Positions 45,061 to 53,858 of a stretch of DNA of 64,000 nucleotides are shown piece by piece (the first letter of the stretch is position 1; each line of letters starts with the position of its first letter). Position numbers and translations under genes: made by a program. Source of the DNA: JAJRPT01 sp964465945 (GTDB lineage: Bacteria > Bacteroidota > Ignavibacteria > Kapaibacteriales > UBA2268). Location of the stretch: NCBI GenBank assembly GCA_964465945.1, contig CAYXMM010000004.1, positions 234,993 through 298,992 on the forward strand, in the 5' to 3' direction. A model generated the notes under the pieces. The model saw nothing but the letters and a program-made list of their open reading frames with translations, made no database searches and was not told the origin of the DNA.

Positions 45061-46377
45061 TACATTTAATTTATATTTTTTTTCTAAACTAACACTTGAA
45101 AATATATCATTTTTTGATTTATAAAGTTTAAATATATTATCATCTAAATATGAAATACTCCATATCTCATTATTTATTGGATTCAAAAATACATTTCTTG
45201 TACTTAATTCAGTTAAAAAATTGTATGAAATACCACCATTATAGGAAGAAAAAATTAATGAACGTGAAAAAAGAGTTTCAATTTTCCCATTTATTCGTTT
45301 TCTAGCAAAATGAATTATTTTACATAAAAAAGTATCTGGTTTTTCTAAATTAAATCTGAAATTTGAAAAATTATAATCTCCATATTCTTTCTCAAGATAC
45401 TTAAAAAATCCATAAATATAAACTTTTTCTTCGTAATCATTATTATTTAAATTATTTAATGAATCTTGAGGCATATTTGTAATGCTATAAGAACTAATTG
45501 TATCTACTATTTCTGTTTTTGATAAATCTAAAAGTGGTTTTATATTTGACTGATATTTATCAAGAATATAATCTTCTTCTCTGAATCCATAATCTTTGCT
45601 TTCATAAGGTGCTATTTGATAAGAATAATCATAAGTTTTATCATAAAAATTATATTTAAAAATTGAAATATCCAATTTTGGTCTATTCGAATTGTAATCT
45701 ATAAAAGTGAACATACCTATTTCAGAATTTCTTATGTTTAGTCTAAAGTCTATTTCGCAACTTGGTCCTAATTTTTCTGGATGAACTTTGTGCCAAGTTT
45801 TTCCTCTATCAGTAGAATAATCAAAATAATGTTGATAGTAATTATGGTCGGTGTCATGAAAATATCTTGCATATAAACCAATAAAATCTTCGTTTATGTG
45901 ATTTAAAATTATTCTCCAATATCTATACTCTGGGTCAATTTTTATTTTATTTATTAAATTCCCTTTTACATCATAATAACCAATATATAAATCATTACCT
46001 TCACTAAATTTATGTATAAACATAAATAATTTTTGATGAAAAAATTGTCCAGATAAAAATTGATGATCACCAAATAATATTTTTTGGAAATTTTCAGTTA
46101 CATTTTCCCAAGTTTTTCCATTATTAGATGAAAAATAAAAATTATTAATATAATCAACATAAGGTGAAGCTGTATCTAATTCAACATGAAAAAAGGCACT
46201 ATCACCTTTTAATGAAAGTGTAGCGTACTGTGCATTAGACAAACCCGATGGGTCAAAATCTAAAACCTCCTCAAATTCGAGGTTTTGTGAATAAACAGAA
46301 GAAAAAGTGAGTAAAAAAAGTAAGAGGTTTAGCATAAGTTTTTCTTTTTTTTGTAGTTCTAATATTTTAATTGACAT
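44833..46377 (-). CDS. B3: secreted BNR-type T9SS protein with unrelated core
   Basis: A 514-residue protein. Signal region identical to B1 apart from flanking residues, and the last 76 residues identical to B1. The middle does not align with B1/B2 except for generic BNR motifs (SSNNGKTWENV, STDRGKTWHKV). It contains FRFNLEKPDTFLCKI and ARKRINGKIETLF. Mosaic structure is described in the findings. Its ATG follows a 96-base gap after ruvA. Confidence 0.83.
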   Translation of the reverse strand: MSIKILELQKKEKLMLNLLLFLLTFSSVYSQNLEFEEVLDFDPSGLSNAQYATLSLKGDSAFFHVELDTASPYVDYINNFYFSSNNGKTWENVTENFQKILFGDHQFLSGQFFHQKLFMFIHKFSEGNDLYIGYYDVKGNLINKIKIDPEYRYWRIILNHINEDFIGLYARYFHDTDHNYYQHYFDYSTDRGKTWHKVHPEKLGPSCEIDFRLNIRNSEIGMFTFIDYNSNRPKLDISIFKYNFYDKTYDYSYQIAPYESKDYGFREEDYILDKYQSNIKPLLDLSKTEIVDTISSYSITNMPQDSLNNLNNNDYEEKVYIYGFFKYLEKEYGDYNFSNFRFNLEKPDTFLCKIIHFARKRINGKIETLFSRSLIFSSYNGGISYNFLTELSTRNVFLNPINNEIWSISYLDDNIFKLYKSKNDIFSSVSLEKKYKLNVYFSGNNLIIENDEEPKESTIKIFDLGGRAILQKDILLQKGTNQIPLSSHINPNLYLVNIELTNSKINIYKLIKGE

Positions 46378-46402
46378 TTTACAATTATAATTATTATAAA
46401 AT
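46297..46402. repeat. Third, short copy of the B signal-peptide/spacer repeat
   Basis: About 106 bases matching 40113-40218 and 43211-43315: the B signal-peptide region and its upstream TTTACAATTATAATTATTAT block. Confidence 0.85.
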
Positions 46403-46473
46403 TGTTTTGTTGTTTTATAATTAGTAAGCGGGAATTTAAGAAAAATATTTTAGATGTGAAAGTGAGAAGTTTA

Positions 46474-47064
46474 TTACTTTTGTGCATGTTTGAGACTCAC
46501 TCTAATTAAGTCCTCTACCTTAACACTTGGGTTATTGATTTCTTTGTATGCAGAATTAACGCTTTTCTGCGATAATTGATTAGAAAAGCCGAGTGAAGTA
46601 AGCGCCGATATTGCTTCATTAATTACAGTTAGATTTGAATTACTGCTATGTGTTACTCCAATTTGAGTTATTTTGTCTTTTAGTTCAAGGATTAATTTAG
46701 CGGCACCTTTTGGACCTATTCCTGGTAATTTGGAGAGGGCGTGTTGGTTGTTTGAAACTATTATATTTTGTAAATCACTTGGAGCAACTGCTGACATAAT
46801 GCCTATTGCTGTTTTTGGTCCAATTTTGTTTACTGAAATTAATAAATTGAATAGTCTTTTTTCTTCTTTTGTTTTAAAACCATACAGGAGGAAGGCGTCT
46901 TCTCTGACTATTGTAGCAATATTAAGTGATAATGAGTTTCCAATATTATCACTTTCGGCGAGAGTATTAGTTGGAATGAATACTTCATAGCCGACGCCTG
47001 AGACATCGACTATGAGTCGAGTTGCCTCTTTTTCAAGTAATTTTCCAGATAAATATGCTATCAT
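46474..47064 (-). CDS. ruvA: Holliday junction DNA helicase subunit RuvA
   Basis: RuvA binds four-way junctions and loads RuvB. The 196-residue protein has the OB-fold start (MIAYLSGKLLEKEATRLIVDVSGVGYEVFIP), two helix-hairpin-helix motifs (VNKIGPKTAIGIMSA, LSKLPGIGPKGAAKLILELKDK) and a C-terminal domain III. Its ATG overlaps the stop of the upstream 1066-residue gene (ATGA), an unusual partner for a repair gene. No ruvB or ruvC nearby. Confidence 0.96.
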   Translation of the reverse strand: MIAYLSGKLLEKEATRLIVDVSGVGYEVFIPTNTLAESDNIGNSLSLNIATIVREDAFLLYGFKTKEEKRLFNLLISVNKIGPKTAIGIMSAVAPSDLQNIIVSNNQHALSKLPGIGPKGAAKLILELKDKITQIGVTHSSNSNLTVINEAISALTSLGFSNQLSQKSVNSAYKEINNPSVKVEDLIRVSLKHAQK

Positions 47065-50000
47065 TTTACTATATTAATTTTAGTTGAATAATCGAAATTA
47101 TTGAATTTAAAACGTAACAAATAAATGCCGTTTGTGATATTATCTAAGTTAATATTTAAGTTATTTTTAATAGATTTAGAATTATTATAAACAACATTGC
47201 CTTTTATGTCTATAATCAAAATATCTGAAATTATTGAATTTTCTTTAACTTCGATATTAAATGATCCATTTGAAGGGTTTGGGTATATTTTAATTAACTT
47301 ACTTAATTCATCGACTGAAGTAATTTTAAAGTCAAATTTATCAGAAAATTCATTACAATAGCCGTCTCTTACTTCGACCATTACTTCACCTTGTTCAGTT
47401 GGTTTGAAAGTAGATGAGTTTGCACCTTCAACGTGTACTCCATTAAAATACCATTGTACAAATTTATTTGTATTAGTAGTTAAAATTGAATCTTGTTGTG
47501 TAATTGTAGGTTTTTCAACAGATTTTTGATAAATAGTAATTGTATCATAGCTATAGCAACCATTTTTATTTAGTGCTTGAACGTGATAAGTGCCTGGCTC
47601 TTTAATTAGTCTACTGAGTTTTGTAGAGCCATCGTCCCAGAGGTATTCTTTTTGTCCGAAATTTGCTGAAATTGTTAATGAATCGCCAACGCAAAGGGAA
47701 TCACCAGCAGAAGAGCGAACGTTTAAATCCACAACATTTTTTAAGGTAATTTCGATAAAATTAGATTTAGCGGAGCAGTTGTCTGTAACAATTCTTGATG
47801 CAGAATAAGAACCTTTATCTTTCACCCAGATAGATAGCCCTTTTTCACCAGTTGACCATTGGATTTCATTAGGGTCGTTGTAAGAGCCAGTATATTTGAG
47901 TTTTACAGAATCACCAAAGCAGAAATCGTTTTCTCCTTCAAGTTCAATATTAAGGGGTGCATAATTGCAATTAATTAGGTCAGCAGCCCAAATACCTCTT
48001 CCAAAAGTTGAGATATAAATTTTATTTTCAGATTCAATTAGGTCAATATCAGTAACGATTGTGTAAGGAAGACCCTTGCCATAACGTTCCCAATATCGTG
48101 AGTTGTAGTCTGTATAGAAAACTCCAATATCGGTTCCTACAAATATCCTATCAGGAGAGTTTTTTTGGTATTTAATTGTATTAATTGGAATATTTGGTAA
48201 ATTTCCAGATAGGTTATTCCATTTTTTCAGAGTTGGGTCATATTCAAAAACTTTTACATTTTTGGAGTAATTTGAGCAAGAAACGAAAAGTTTTTGTGGA
48301 TTAGTTGGATGTACTTCAATTTCTGTGATACTTCCACCAGGATTTGGAATTGTTCCCCAAGTATTTCCACCATTTGATGAGAATCTAATTGAGCCACCTT
48401 CACTACAATAAATATAATCAGAATTACTTTTGGCAATGGTTAATAACTTTAATGAAGAATTAGTTCCGAAGTTAGAAATTTTTTCCCAAGTTCCAGATTG
48501 CCCGTGTGATTTGCTTCGCCAAATATTATAATATCCAGCATAGACGTAGCCGGTTTTTTGTGGGTCGACAGCAAAAGGTGTAACCCAAGCGCCTTCTTCA
48601 CCATTAGTATTGAATTGGCTCATTGCTTGTCTGAAATTTGAGCCGTTATTGACTGAATAGCCTAAATTACCATATTGGGAAGAAACATATATATAGTTAG
48701 GGTCTTTTGGGTCGAAATGGCAATCCATTCCGTCGCCACTTCTAACATTATACCAATTTTGGTTTGCTCTACGCAACATAGAGTTATTGTCTTGAGCTCC
48801 AGCAACAATCATATTTAAGTTAGAGCTATTAACGGATAGTTTATAAAATTGTGTAATATTCATATTTGAGCTAACAAATTCAATTTTATTAGTGCTTGGG
48901 ATATATCGGTACAATCCGCCGTCATTACCAATATAAGCAGTGTCTCCACTTGGTGTGTATTCGATATAATGCTGGTCGACGTGATAGTCTTTAACAATTT
49001 CAAAAAATTGCTTGCCTGCATTGTTTGAACTCCAAAGCCAAATTCCACCTGTGATTATTTCATTTGAGTTTTTTGGGTTAATTGCAACGCAGAGGTCATA
49101 CCAACCTTGGTCTGCTAAGGTTGTATTATCATCGGGGTATGTGCCGTGGTTTCTTCCTAAAATATTGGGATTAGTAGAATCGGACATAGCCACCCAAGTA
49201 TCTCCGGAGTTGTCGGAAAGATTAAGCGAGTGGAAACTAAAAGGATGATTTTGAGAAACTAAAGTAACTACTCTATCTGGTTTTGCAGGAGAAACTGCTA
49301 TTTCAGCTCTCACTGCTTGTCCATAGTTTTGCACCATATCCCATTTTTCTCCACCATCAATAGATTTAAAAATTGCTGATGTACTAGATTGGCGGTTCAT
49401 TGATGAAATGTAGAGTATATCAGGATTTGTTGGGTGTAATTCAATGTCTTTGACGAAGACATTAGGACCATAGTTAGTGAAAGATAATCCCCCATCGATT
49501 GATTTATATACGCCTCTATCGGTTCCAACCCATACTATATTTTCATTTTCAGGATTTACGGCAAGACAATTTGTGAAGAATCTATCTTCAAGATTATAGA
49601 ATTTTTGGGTTGCGAAAAATGATTTACCTGCATCAGTAGATTTAAGAACACCAATGCCATATATTGAACCGCTTACAGCATTTGCAGCATTTGGGTCGGA
49701 GGTTGATATATAAATTACGTTGGGATTATTTTTTGAAATTTCGATGTCGGAAATTGCTAAACTTAAATAATCTGTTGTAGGTAATATTTGCCAGTTTTTA
49801 CCATTATCGTAAGAAACCCAAGCACCACCTGATGCAGTTCCAATATAGATTATTGAAGAATTGTTAGGATGAAATTTGACGACATTTACTCTTCCTAAAC
49901 CTTCATCATTTACAGGGGTATTTAGTGGCCCGATAGCAGACCAATTAATTTTTGATGTTAAAAGTTGATTATTTTTTTCTTTAGCTTCTTGATATTTAAT

Positions 50001-50261
50001 TTCACGCATAATGTCTTTCATATCAAGTTTCCCTTCGGCATTAGCTCTTTTGCCCCAGATTTCATTCCAACGATTGAAATGCTTATATTTAAGGAGTTGT
50101 TCTGTATCTTTGTGATAAATTTGTTTAAATTCATTAACAGATTTTTTGTACATTTCTGTATTGATGTCTAATTTACTTTGGTTGCCTTGTGCATTAATAT
50201 TAAGACTATTAAAAAGAGAAAATACTATGATAAAAGATGCTACTTTGTGATTTAATTTCAT
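47061..50261 (-). CDS. Giant secreted BNR/sortilin-like T9SS protein
   Basis: The 1066-residue protein has a signal peptide (VASFIIVFSLFNSLNINAQ). A long propeller region has many Asp-box turns (YDNGKNWQIL, SIDGGEKWDMV, SSNGGNTWGTI) and repeated HPTNPDILYISS-type blades, as in sortilin/VPS10-like and xyloglucanase-like propellers. Ig-like/PKD-type domains follow, and a C-terminal T9SS sorting domain (IYPNPSNGSFNIEVK, ending FDYSTKINIVK). It is paralogous to the next gene (50399-53734). Function unknown; surface adhesin or glycan-binding is possible. Confidence 0.88.
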   Translation of the reverse strand: MKLNHKVASFIIVFSLFNSLNINAQGNQSKLDINTEMYKKSVNEFKQIYHKDTEQLLKYKHFNRWNEIWGKRANAEGKLDMKDIMREIKYQEAKEKNNQLLTSKINWSAIGPLNTPVNDEGLGRVNVVKFHPNNSSIIYIGTASGGAWVSYDNGKNWQILPTTDYLSLAISDIEISKNNPNVIYISTSDPNAANAVSGSIYGIGVLKSTDAGKSFFATQKFYNLEDRFFTNCLAVNPENENIVWVGTDRGVYKSIDGGLSFTNYGPNVFVKDIELHPTNPDILYISSMNRQSSTSAIFKSIDGGEKWDMVQNYGQAVRAEIAVSPAKPDRVVTLVSQNHPFSFHSLNLSDNSGDTWVAMSDSTNPNILGRNHGTYPDDNTTLADQGWYDLCVAINPKNSNEIITGGIWLWSSNNAGKQFFEIVKDYHVDQHYIEYTPSGDTAYIGNDGGLYRYIPSTNKIEFVSSNMNITQFYKLSVNSSNLNMIVAGAQDNNSMLRRANQNWYNVRSGDGMDCHFDPKDPNYIYVSSQYGNLGYSVNNGSNFRQAMSQFNTNGEEGAWVTPFAVDPQKTGYVYAGYYNIWRSKSHGQSGTWEKISNFGTNSSLKLLTIAKSNSDYIYCSEGGSIRFSSNGGNTWGTIPNPGGSITEIEVHPTNPQKLFVSCSNYSKNVKVFEYDPTLKKWNNLSGNLPNIPINTIKYQKNSPDRIFVGTDIGVFYTDYNSRYWERYGKGLPYTIVTDIDLIESENKIYISTFGRGIWAADLINCNYAPLNIELEGENDFCFGDSVKLKYTGSYNDPNEIQWSTGEKGLSIWVKDKGSYSASRIVTDNCSAKSNFIEITLKNVVDLNVRSSAGDSLCVGDSLTISANFGQKEYLWDDGSTKLSRLIKEPGTYHVQALNKNGCYSYDTITIYQKSVEKPTITQQDSILTTNTNKFVQWYFNGVHVEGANSSTFKPTEQGEVMVEVRDGYCNEFSDKFDFKITSVDELSKLIKIYPNPSNGSFNIEVKENSIISDILIIDIKGNVVYNNSKSIKNNLNINLDNITNGIYLLRFKFNNFDYSTKINIVK

Positions 50262-50350
50262 AAGTTAAAGTCTGTGTATTTTAGATTAAGTTTAATAGAC
50301 GAAAGAGTTGGAATTTTAAGTTTAAAACTGAAAATATGTTAGTAAGTTTC

Positions 50351-50378
50351 AAAAAAAAGAGGGGAATTCTCCCCTCTT
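50351..50378 (-). terminator. Rho-independent terminator after 1111-residue gene
   Basis: AAGAGGGGA (50357-50365) pairs with TCCCCTCTT (50370-50378) around a 4-base loop; on the minus strand it is followed by eight T. Confidence 0.9.
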
Positions 50379-50398
50379 TACAAGAGTTAATAAACCTA

Positions 50399-53300
50399 TT
50401 ATTTTATAATAAATTTAGAAGTAATTTCATTAGAATTTATTCTTAGCACAATGAAATAAGTTCCAGTCGTTGCATTATGCAAATTAATATCTAATTTATT
50501 CATTCCATTAGAGATTTTAACACTACTATTATAAACTTCAATACCTTGTAAGTCATAAATTTTTAGTGAAGCAATACCAGTCAAATCTGAATTGAAACTG
50601 AAATTAAACTCACCATCATTAGGATTTGGAGTTACGGAAATTATGTCAAAATTAGCATTTTCAACAGACATCCAAGTCACTTCAAAATTATCAGAGGTAG
50701 CAGAACAATTATTGCTATTTGTTACAGAAACAGAATATGTTCCATCAGTGGTAGGAGTGTAAGTGTCTTGCACTGCACCTGTTATTCTTTCACCATTTAA
50801 GTACCATTGGAAAATTCCAACTGAACCTGTTGCTTTAAGTTTATCAGTTTGCCTTTCGATTGATGGTTTGCTTGGAGCATCTCTGAAACTAAGAGTAACT
50901 TTTTCTGACCTATAAGTGCAATTAGTTCCTATTTTAGTATAATCTACCCAATAGTCGCCACTTTCAGTTATATCAACATTTCTTGTCGTTTCGCCATTAG
51001 ACCATAAATAAGTTCCAGAACCAATAGTTAATGGAATAATTAATCTTACTTTTTCGCCTTTGCAATAAACAAATTTATCATTTGGAACTTTAATTACTAC
51101 ATCGACTTTCGGCGAAACTTTTACTTCAAATTCGTTTGATTGAGCGAAACAACCTTTGCTATCATAAATAGTAACGTAGTATTTGCCAGCTTGTGAAACT
51201 GTTATAGATTTAGTTTTTGCACCTGTTGACCATTCAAAGTTAGTGTAATTACCTTGTAGTGTAAGCACAACATTTTCGCCTTCGCAAAGTTCTAAATCGT
51301 CGGAAGCTGAAACAGTCGGAGCAGCTAATTGGCAATCAAGCAATTCAACTTCCCAAATACCCCTTCCATGGGTAGCGGCTCTTAGTTTACCAGTTGATTT
51401 TTGGATTTCAAGTTCAGAAATTACAGTTGTGGGAAGCCCTTTATCAAATAAGGACCAGCTATTACCATTTTTAGACATTTTATAAACTCCAGCGTCCATA
51501 CCAACATAGTAATCACCAGTGATTGGTTGTTGAATTAAAGCATTACAAGATAAATTAGGTAGATTATAAGTTATATTTGATGCTTGTCCGTTGGTTATTT
51601 TTATTACTTTATTAGTTCCAGAAAAACCTCCGAGAGTTACATACACAACATCTTGTTGTAAAATATCAACAAAAATAGAATTTATAGGTGTAGATGAAGA
51701 TGGACCAGTATAAATTACTTTATATTGACCATTAGTTTTATTTACTTCTAATAAAGTCTGTCCAATTGAACAATATAGTTTGTTGTTATTATGTGGAGAT
51801 ACTGCAATGTATCTAATCACAGAGCCGGAGGTAATATTTGTTAGTTTAGACCAGGAACTCCCAACACCTCTATTATCAGATACCCATATATTTTCATAGC
51901 CAGCATATAAATATTGGGGGTTGTTAGGGTCAAGTTCAAAAGGGGTAACCCAAAAGGCGTTTTCACCTGAGCCAAATTGACCTGGTCCAAATATAGCAGA
52001 GAATGATACACCACCATTTGAAGACATAGAAATCAATCCACCACTACCACCAACGTTGTTGGAACCATATACATATTGGTCATTTTTTGGGTCAACTGTG
52101 CAATGGAATCCATCGCCACCTAAAGCTGCATACCAGGTGCCATTGTCAAGAACGAAAGTGGAATTATCTTGAGCGCCTCCTATTAATAAATTAGGATTTT
52201 GCATTGATTGACCGAATCTATAGAACTGAGTTACTTCTAATCCATTGCTAATATCAACCCAGCTTGTTCCTCCATTTGTAGTATATCTAACTCCTCCGTC
52301 ATTACAAGAATAAAATGTTCCATTATCATCATAAGTGAAATAATGTTGGTCTGCATGGACGAATGGAATCTCTTGAATTTTCTGCCAATAAGTAGCTATA
52401 TTAAATTGAGACCCAGCACTTACTGATTTCCAAATATTTACACCTCCAATATATATTTCATTAGCATTTTTTGGATTTACTGCTAAAGATAAATCATACC
52501 AACCTTGCCCTAATTGAAGATCTTGACCTGTTCCGTTTGCAAATCCAAGATAGTTTATACCATCATTAATTGATTTAACAGTAGTCCAAGATCCACCTCT
52601 ATTTGTACTTTTTTCTAATGAACGGAAGTAGTTGCCAGTATGAGCCATTAAACAATATACATTATCAGGGCTATTTGGAGTTACTGCAATTTCTGCTCTA
52701 CTTGCACTTGTATAGCTTTTCTCGCTTATAAAGTTGCTATTTGATGTGCTATAAGTTCTAATTGTTTTTGAAGCATAAGAATCTATTCTAACACAATAGA
52801 TTAATTCAGGATTACTTGGGTTAAATTCCATATCGCCATATCCTCTTGTATTATCAAGAGTAGTCCATGTATTTCCACCATCTTCGCTTGTGAATAATCC
52901 ACTTGTTGTTGAAACATACAGTTTGTTTTGGTCAGAAGGATGAACTAGTATTTTGTAAATAACCATTCCATTTGCAGGAGCAATACCTTGAAGGAAATTT
53001 GTTTTACTCCAATTATTACCGCCATCTGTAGTTTTCAATATACCGATAGTAAAAAAACTGTATAATCCACCTGAACCATTACCTCCTGTGTTTTTATCAC
53101 CTGTTGCAGCGTATACTACATTTGAATTTGATTTTGAAATAGCAATATCAGAAATTCCAAGTGAAGCAAATCCTGTAATGTCAAAAGATTTCCATGTTTG
53201 ACCTTTATTAGTTGATTTCCATACTCCACCTCCAGCAGCACCCACCCATAAAATACTTGAATTATTTGGAGCGACACGTAAAACATTAATTCTTCCTGTT

Positions 53301-53734
53301 CCTCTATCAGATTCCTGATTTGACCTCGTAACAGGTCTTACAGCTGGACCTATAAAAGACCAAGTATTTTCGGCTTGAAATTCTGGAGTGTCTTTAGTTT
53401 TATTTTTTAATTTATAATAATCTTCAAATGCTTTTTCATAATCTGGTTTATATTCGCCATCAGATATTCTTGATTGCATAAAGTAATCATTTCTAAGGAA
53501 TTGTTTTACACCTGGTAATTTATGTCCTGGATATTGATCATTTGCTTTATTTATGTATTCATGCATTTTGTATGAATATTCTAAATAGTTGCCTTCGTAC
53601 AATGGCATACCTTTATCGACGTCGTAAACCTGTTGAATTTTTAATTCTTTCGATGCTTCTTCTAATGTTTTTAGATTGTCTTTTGAATGTGATATTGATA
53701 TTAATAATGCAACAATAGCGATTAACTTTAGCAT
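50399..53734 (-). CDS. Giant secreted BNR/sortilin-like T9SS protein, paralog
   Basis: The 1111-residue protein has a signal peptide (LKLIAIVALLISISHS) and the same architecture as the neighbouring 1066-residue protein: a leader of charged helices, a propeller with Asp boxes (STNKGQTWKSF, TEDGGNTWTTL, SNNGVSFSAIF-type), several Ig-like domains (DDLELCEGENVVLTLQGN, YCKGEKVRLIIPLTIG) and a C-terminal sorting domain (VTPNPNDGEFNFSFNS, ending ITSKFIIK). Start ATG at 53734. It is divergent from the glycosyltransferase. The pair probably arose by duplication. Confidence 0.88.
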   Translation of the reverse strand: MLKLIAIVALLISISHSKDNLKTLEEASKELKIQQVYDVDKGMPLYEGNYLEYSYKMHEYINKANDQYPGHKLPGVKQFLRNDYFMQSRISDGEYKPDYEKAFEDYYKLKNKTKDTPEFQAENTWSFIGPAVRPVTRSNQESDRGTGRINVLRVAPNNSSILWVGAAGGGVWKSTNKGQTWKSFDITGFASLGISDIAISKSNSNVVYAATGDKNTGGNGSGGLYSFFTIGILKTTDGGNNWSKTNFLQGIAPANGMVIYKILVHPSDQNKLYVSTTSGLFTSEDGGNTWTTLDNTRGYGDMEFNPSNPELIYCVRIDSYASKTIRTYSTSNSNFISEKSYTSASRAEIAVTPNSPDNVYCLMAHTGNYFRSLEKSTNRGGSWTTVKSINDGINYLGFANGTGQDLQLGQGWYDLSLAVNPKNANEIYIGGVNIWKSVSAGSQFNIATYWQKIQEIPFVHADQHYFTYDDNGTFYSCNDGGVRYTTNGGTSWVDISNGLEVTQFYRFGQSMQNPNLLIGGAQDNSTFVLDNGTWYAALGGDGFHCTVDPKNDQYVYGSNNVGGSGGLISMSSNGGVSFSAIFGPGQFGSGENAFWVTPFELDPNNPQYLYAGYENIWVSDNRGVGSSWSKLTNITSGSVIRYIAVSPHNNNKLYCSIGQTLLEVNKTNGQYKVIYTGPSSSTPINSIFVDILQQDVVYVTLGGFSGTNKVIKITNGQASNITYNLPNLSCNALIQQPITGDYYVGMDAGVYKMSKNGNSWSLFDKGLPTTVISELEIQKSTGKLRAATHGRGIWEVELLDCQLAAPTVSASDDLELCEGENVVLTLQGNYTNFEWSTGAKTKSITVSQAGKYYVTIYDSKGCFAQSNEFEVKVSPKVDVVIKVPNDKFVYCKGEKVRLIIPLTIGSGTYLWSNGETTRNVDITESGDYWVDYTKIGTNCTYRSEKVTLSFRDAPSKPSIERQTDKLKATGSVGIFQWYLNGERITGAVQDTYTPTTDGTYSVSVTNSNNCSATSDNFEVTWMSVENANFDIISVTPNPNDGEFNFSFNSDLTGIASLKIYDLQGIEVYNSSVKISNGMNKLDINLHNATTGTYFIVLRINSNEITSKFIIK

Positions 53735-53858
53735 AAAAACCTTTTTTTGAAAATAAACGAATTTAAAATTAACGAAATTTTGTTAATTTGAGAAATTAAT
53801 TCTGATATAGCACGCTTTTTGCTTATAATTATTGTTAAATTTTATTAAATGTGTAAAA

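Noticed and set aside
33782..46377. Diversity-generating retroelement or phase-variation invertase as the driver of B-A variation
   Set aside because: No reverse transcriptase, template repeat, invertase or inverted repeats flanking the cores were seen in the window.
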